From Metopolophium dirhodum (lineage: Eukaryota; Arthropoda; Insecta; Hemiptera; Aphididae): DNA of 64,000 nucleotides. Shown here one piece after another: positions 62,491-64,000 of the stretch (the first letter of the stretch is position 1; each line of letters starts with the position of its first letter). The position numbers and the translations under genes are program-made. The stretch covers positions 1,617,491 to 1,681,490 of the forward strand of contig NC_083564.1 in the NCBI RefSeq assembly GCF_019925205.1, read 5' to 3'. The notes beneath the pieces are model-generated. The model saw nothing but the letters and a program-made list of their open reading frames with translations, made no database searches and was not told the origin of the DNA.

Positions 62491-63444
62491 GAAATAATAA
62501 TGGACTAGTATTAAACTGTTTTAAAGCGGGTTAGTGACCCATTGATACAAAAATAGGTAAGTGAGCAAATAAGTTCAGAATTCAAAAAGCTCTAAGGTGA
62601 GTAAAAGTAACATACAATTATACAAAAGTACAAAACCGAGGAATTCTCTGCTGTATTCGTGTATAGTAGGTACCAAGTACCAGATCTTTTGAATGTGAGT
62701 CCATTGATAAAATCATAGTCTATATTATAGGTTATATACACTGAAAAAAAATTATGAACTAAGTCTTTCCATCAGTTATGTTTTTACAGCGATTTAAAAA
62801 AACACTATGTTATTCACTCATTTTGCCATGATGAAAAAAGCAACTTTATGTAGCAAAACGTGATATTGTTTTAAACTTAAGAATTAAACATTTCATTCAG
62901 TAAAATACAACAAAGTGATTTTGTCAAATAACAATATACATACTTATATACTCGTATACAATGGTAATATAATGTAATTACCTAGCTACTACCATCCATG
63001 TGTAAGGAGGAACATTTAGGTAAACCGAAAAACACCAAGCAAGGCTGTCCGCAGAAATATTTCTCAGGGGGGGGGGGGGCAAGCGCACAATAGTCTTTAT
63101 TGTGCCAGTATGACCGTTTTACAGCACACTGACACGGGATTTGGTTTTGCGTAAAAGGGAGAGGGGTACAAATTTTTTTATGGAGAGTTCAAATGGGTAC
63201 AAATCGGGTACAAAAAAATGAGATAGGGCCGAAATCGATCGGTTGACTTTTCTGGTGGTTCCGGGTGCCAGGACGACGTCGTTAAAGCACCCGGACGGGA
63301 GATTTGATTTTGCGTAAAAGGGAGAGGGGTACAAATTTTTTTATGGAGGGTTCAAATGGGTACAAATCGGGTACAAAAAAATGAGATATGTTAGGGAGGG
63401 TTTTGAGTGTTTTGACGATTTACGGGTGCCAGGACGACGCACCT

Positions 63445-63845
63445 TAAAACGTAGCACTGCTATCGAACGACGCGCTCCTGGTGGCAGAATAACCGTGCGA
63501 CTTATGTCGGGCTCATAGACCTATAAAAGAATATTTATATCTTTTATAGGTCTATCATGGTCGGGCTACTTTATGAACGGGCGGCTATATGAGTTTGGTC
63601 TCCTTATCTCTAATCTTCGTGGCAACAAGCTAACAATTACCATAGATAGTATTATATTATCTATGACAATTATTACTCGTATAGATCCATAGATAATAAA
63701 GATATGAATAGGACATAATGGTCCTATCAGCGGTCTTCGAGGGGAACAATTTAGGCCAAATAAAGTATACCTAGTATGTCGAGTATCGACTATCAATCAC
63801 GGTTATGGATAAAGGAGCCGCCTCAATTGCCTTCCCCTCCAGAAA
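63445..63845. repeat. Backbone repeat, copy 2, with palindromic inserts (footprints D and F)
   Basis: Inverse copy of 42764-42960. GTCGGGCT (63506-63513 and 63560-63567) flanks a 46-bp hairpin with 16-bp perfect arms (ATAGACCTATAAAAGA). ACAATTAC (63633-63640) and ACAATTAT (63666-63673) flank a 25-bp hairpin, CATAGATA...TATCTATG. The frame at 63566-63796 is not a gene. Confidence 0.8.
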
Positions 63846-64000
63846 CGCGGCCTCAAATATATTTAACACAGCCGTGGCCTATCCATATCTTTATTAGTTA
63901 TGTATAGATCACGATTAAAGATATACAGGTTGCACATCGCCCTATAATAAACGGCTTTCAGATTGACTTATAAAGTGACTATAAAAATCAGCTGTTAACA
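63846..64000. other. Right edge, nothing recognised
   Basis: AT-rich sequence with further short inverted repeats, possibly more of the backbone repeat. Cut by the window edge. Confidence 0.4.

Larger units (their letters stand above)
59408..63444. mobile_element. 4.0-kb fold-back element with 9-bp target duplication (MULE-like, non-autonomous)
   Basis: Ends AGGTGCGTCGTCCTGG, inverted at the right. TAAAACGTA stands on both sides (59399-59407 and 63445-63453), a perfect 9-bp target duplication as made by Mutator-like elements. Very long inverted arms: left about 59408-60880, right about 62765-63444. Both arms carry a ~160-bp tandem unit (six units left, two right) containing TTTGTACCCGATTTGTACCC. 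The centre (60880-62765) has no transposase; it contains another repeat (61681-62490). It must have been moved by a transposase coded elsewhere. Confidence 0.85.

Overview
This is an AT-rich animal nuclear window with spliced genes. It is most likely an aphid (Hemiptera, Aphididae). The reasons are small AT-rich introns, an interstitial TTAGG tract (the ancestral insect telomere repeat), the gene content, and dense small repeats of a kind common in aphid genomes. The species cannot be fixed from the sequence alone.

Layout. 1-24.5 kb: the minus-strand gene Vps13 (intermembrane lipid-transfer protein). I could place 45 coding exons whose reading phases all agree; they cover about 2,490 residues, and the gene runs off the left edge. 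Its introns hold two Jockey-type LINEs and one pogo/Tigger DNA transposon, all in the sense orientation. 26.6-30.9 kb: Nup50 (plus) and Urm1 (minus), convergent. 33.6-37.5 kb: Xrcc1 (plus, 9 exons). 40.5-42.1 kb: a Tudor-domain gene (minus). From 42 kb on, genes are sparse. This part holds a broken THAP-domain fragment (43.3-43.8 kb), two tRNA-derived SINEs, a 5'-truncated R1-like LINE, one orphan UDP-glycosyltransferase last exon (50.4-50.6 kb), an unrecognised gene built of 73-residue repeats (53.5-54.3 kb), a two-exon cuticular protein gene (57.7-59.2 kb) and a 4-kb fold-back element (59.4-63.4 kb).

Working relationships. Vps13 and Nup50 are head to head. Nup50 and Urm1 converge with under 200 bp between their stop codons. 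Vps13, Nup50, Urm1 and Xrcc1 are housekeeping genes (lipid transfer, nuclear pore transport, tRNA thiolation/urmylation, DNA single-strand-break repair) and form no shared pathway. The right third is dominated by mobile DNA.

Most interesting signal: short, mostly perfect palindromes (22-46 bp) with CA...TG ends, each between 8-bp direct repeats, at five or more places. One place has two palindromes in tandem between three copies of the same 8-mer. Half-lengths never clearly exceed about 17 nt. This is the pattern expected of excision footprints of P-superfamily (THAP) transposons. A THAP remnant lies about 600 bp from the best cluster.
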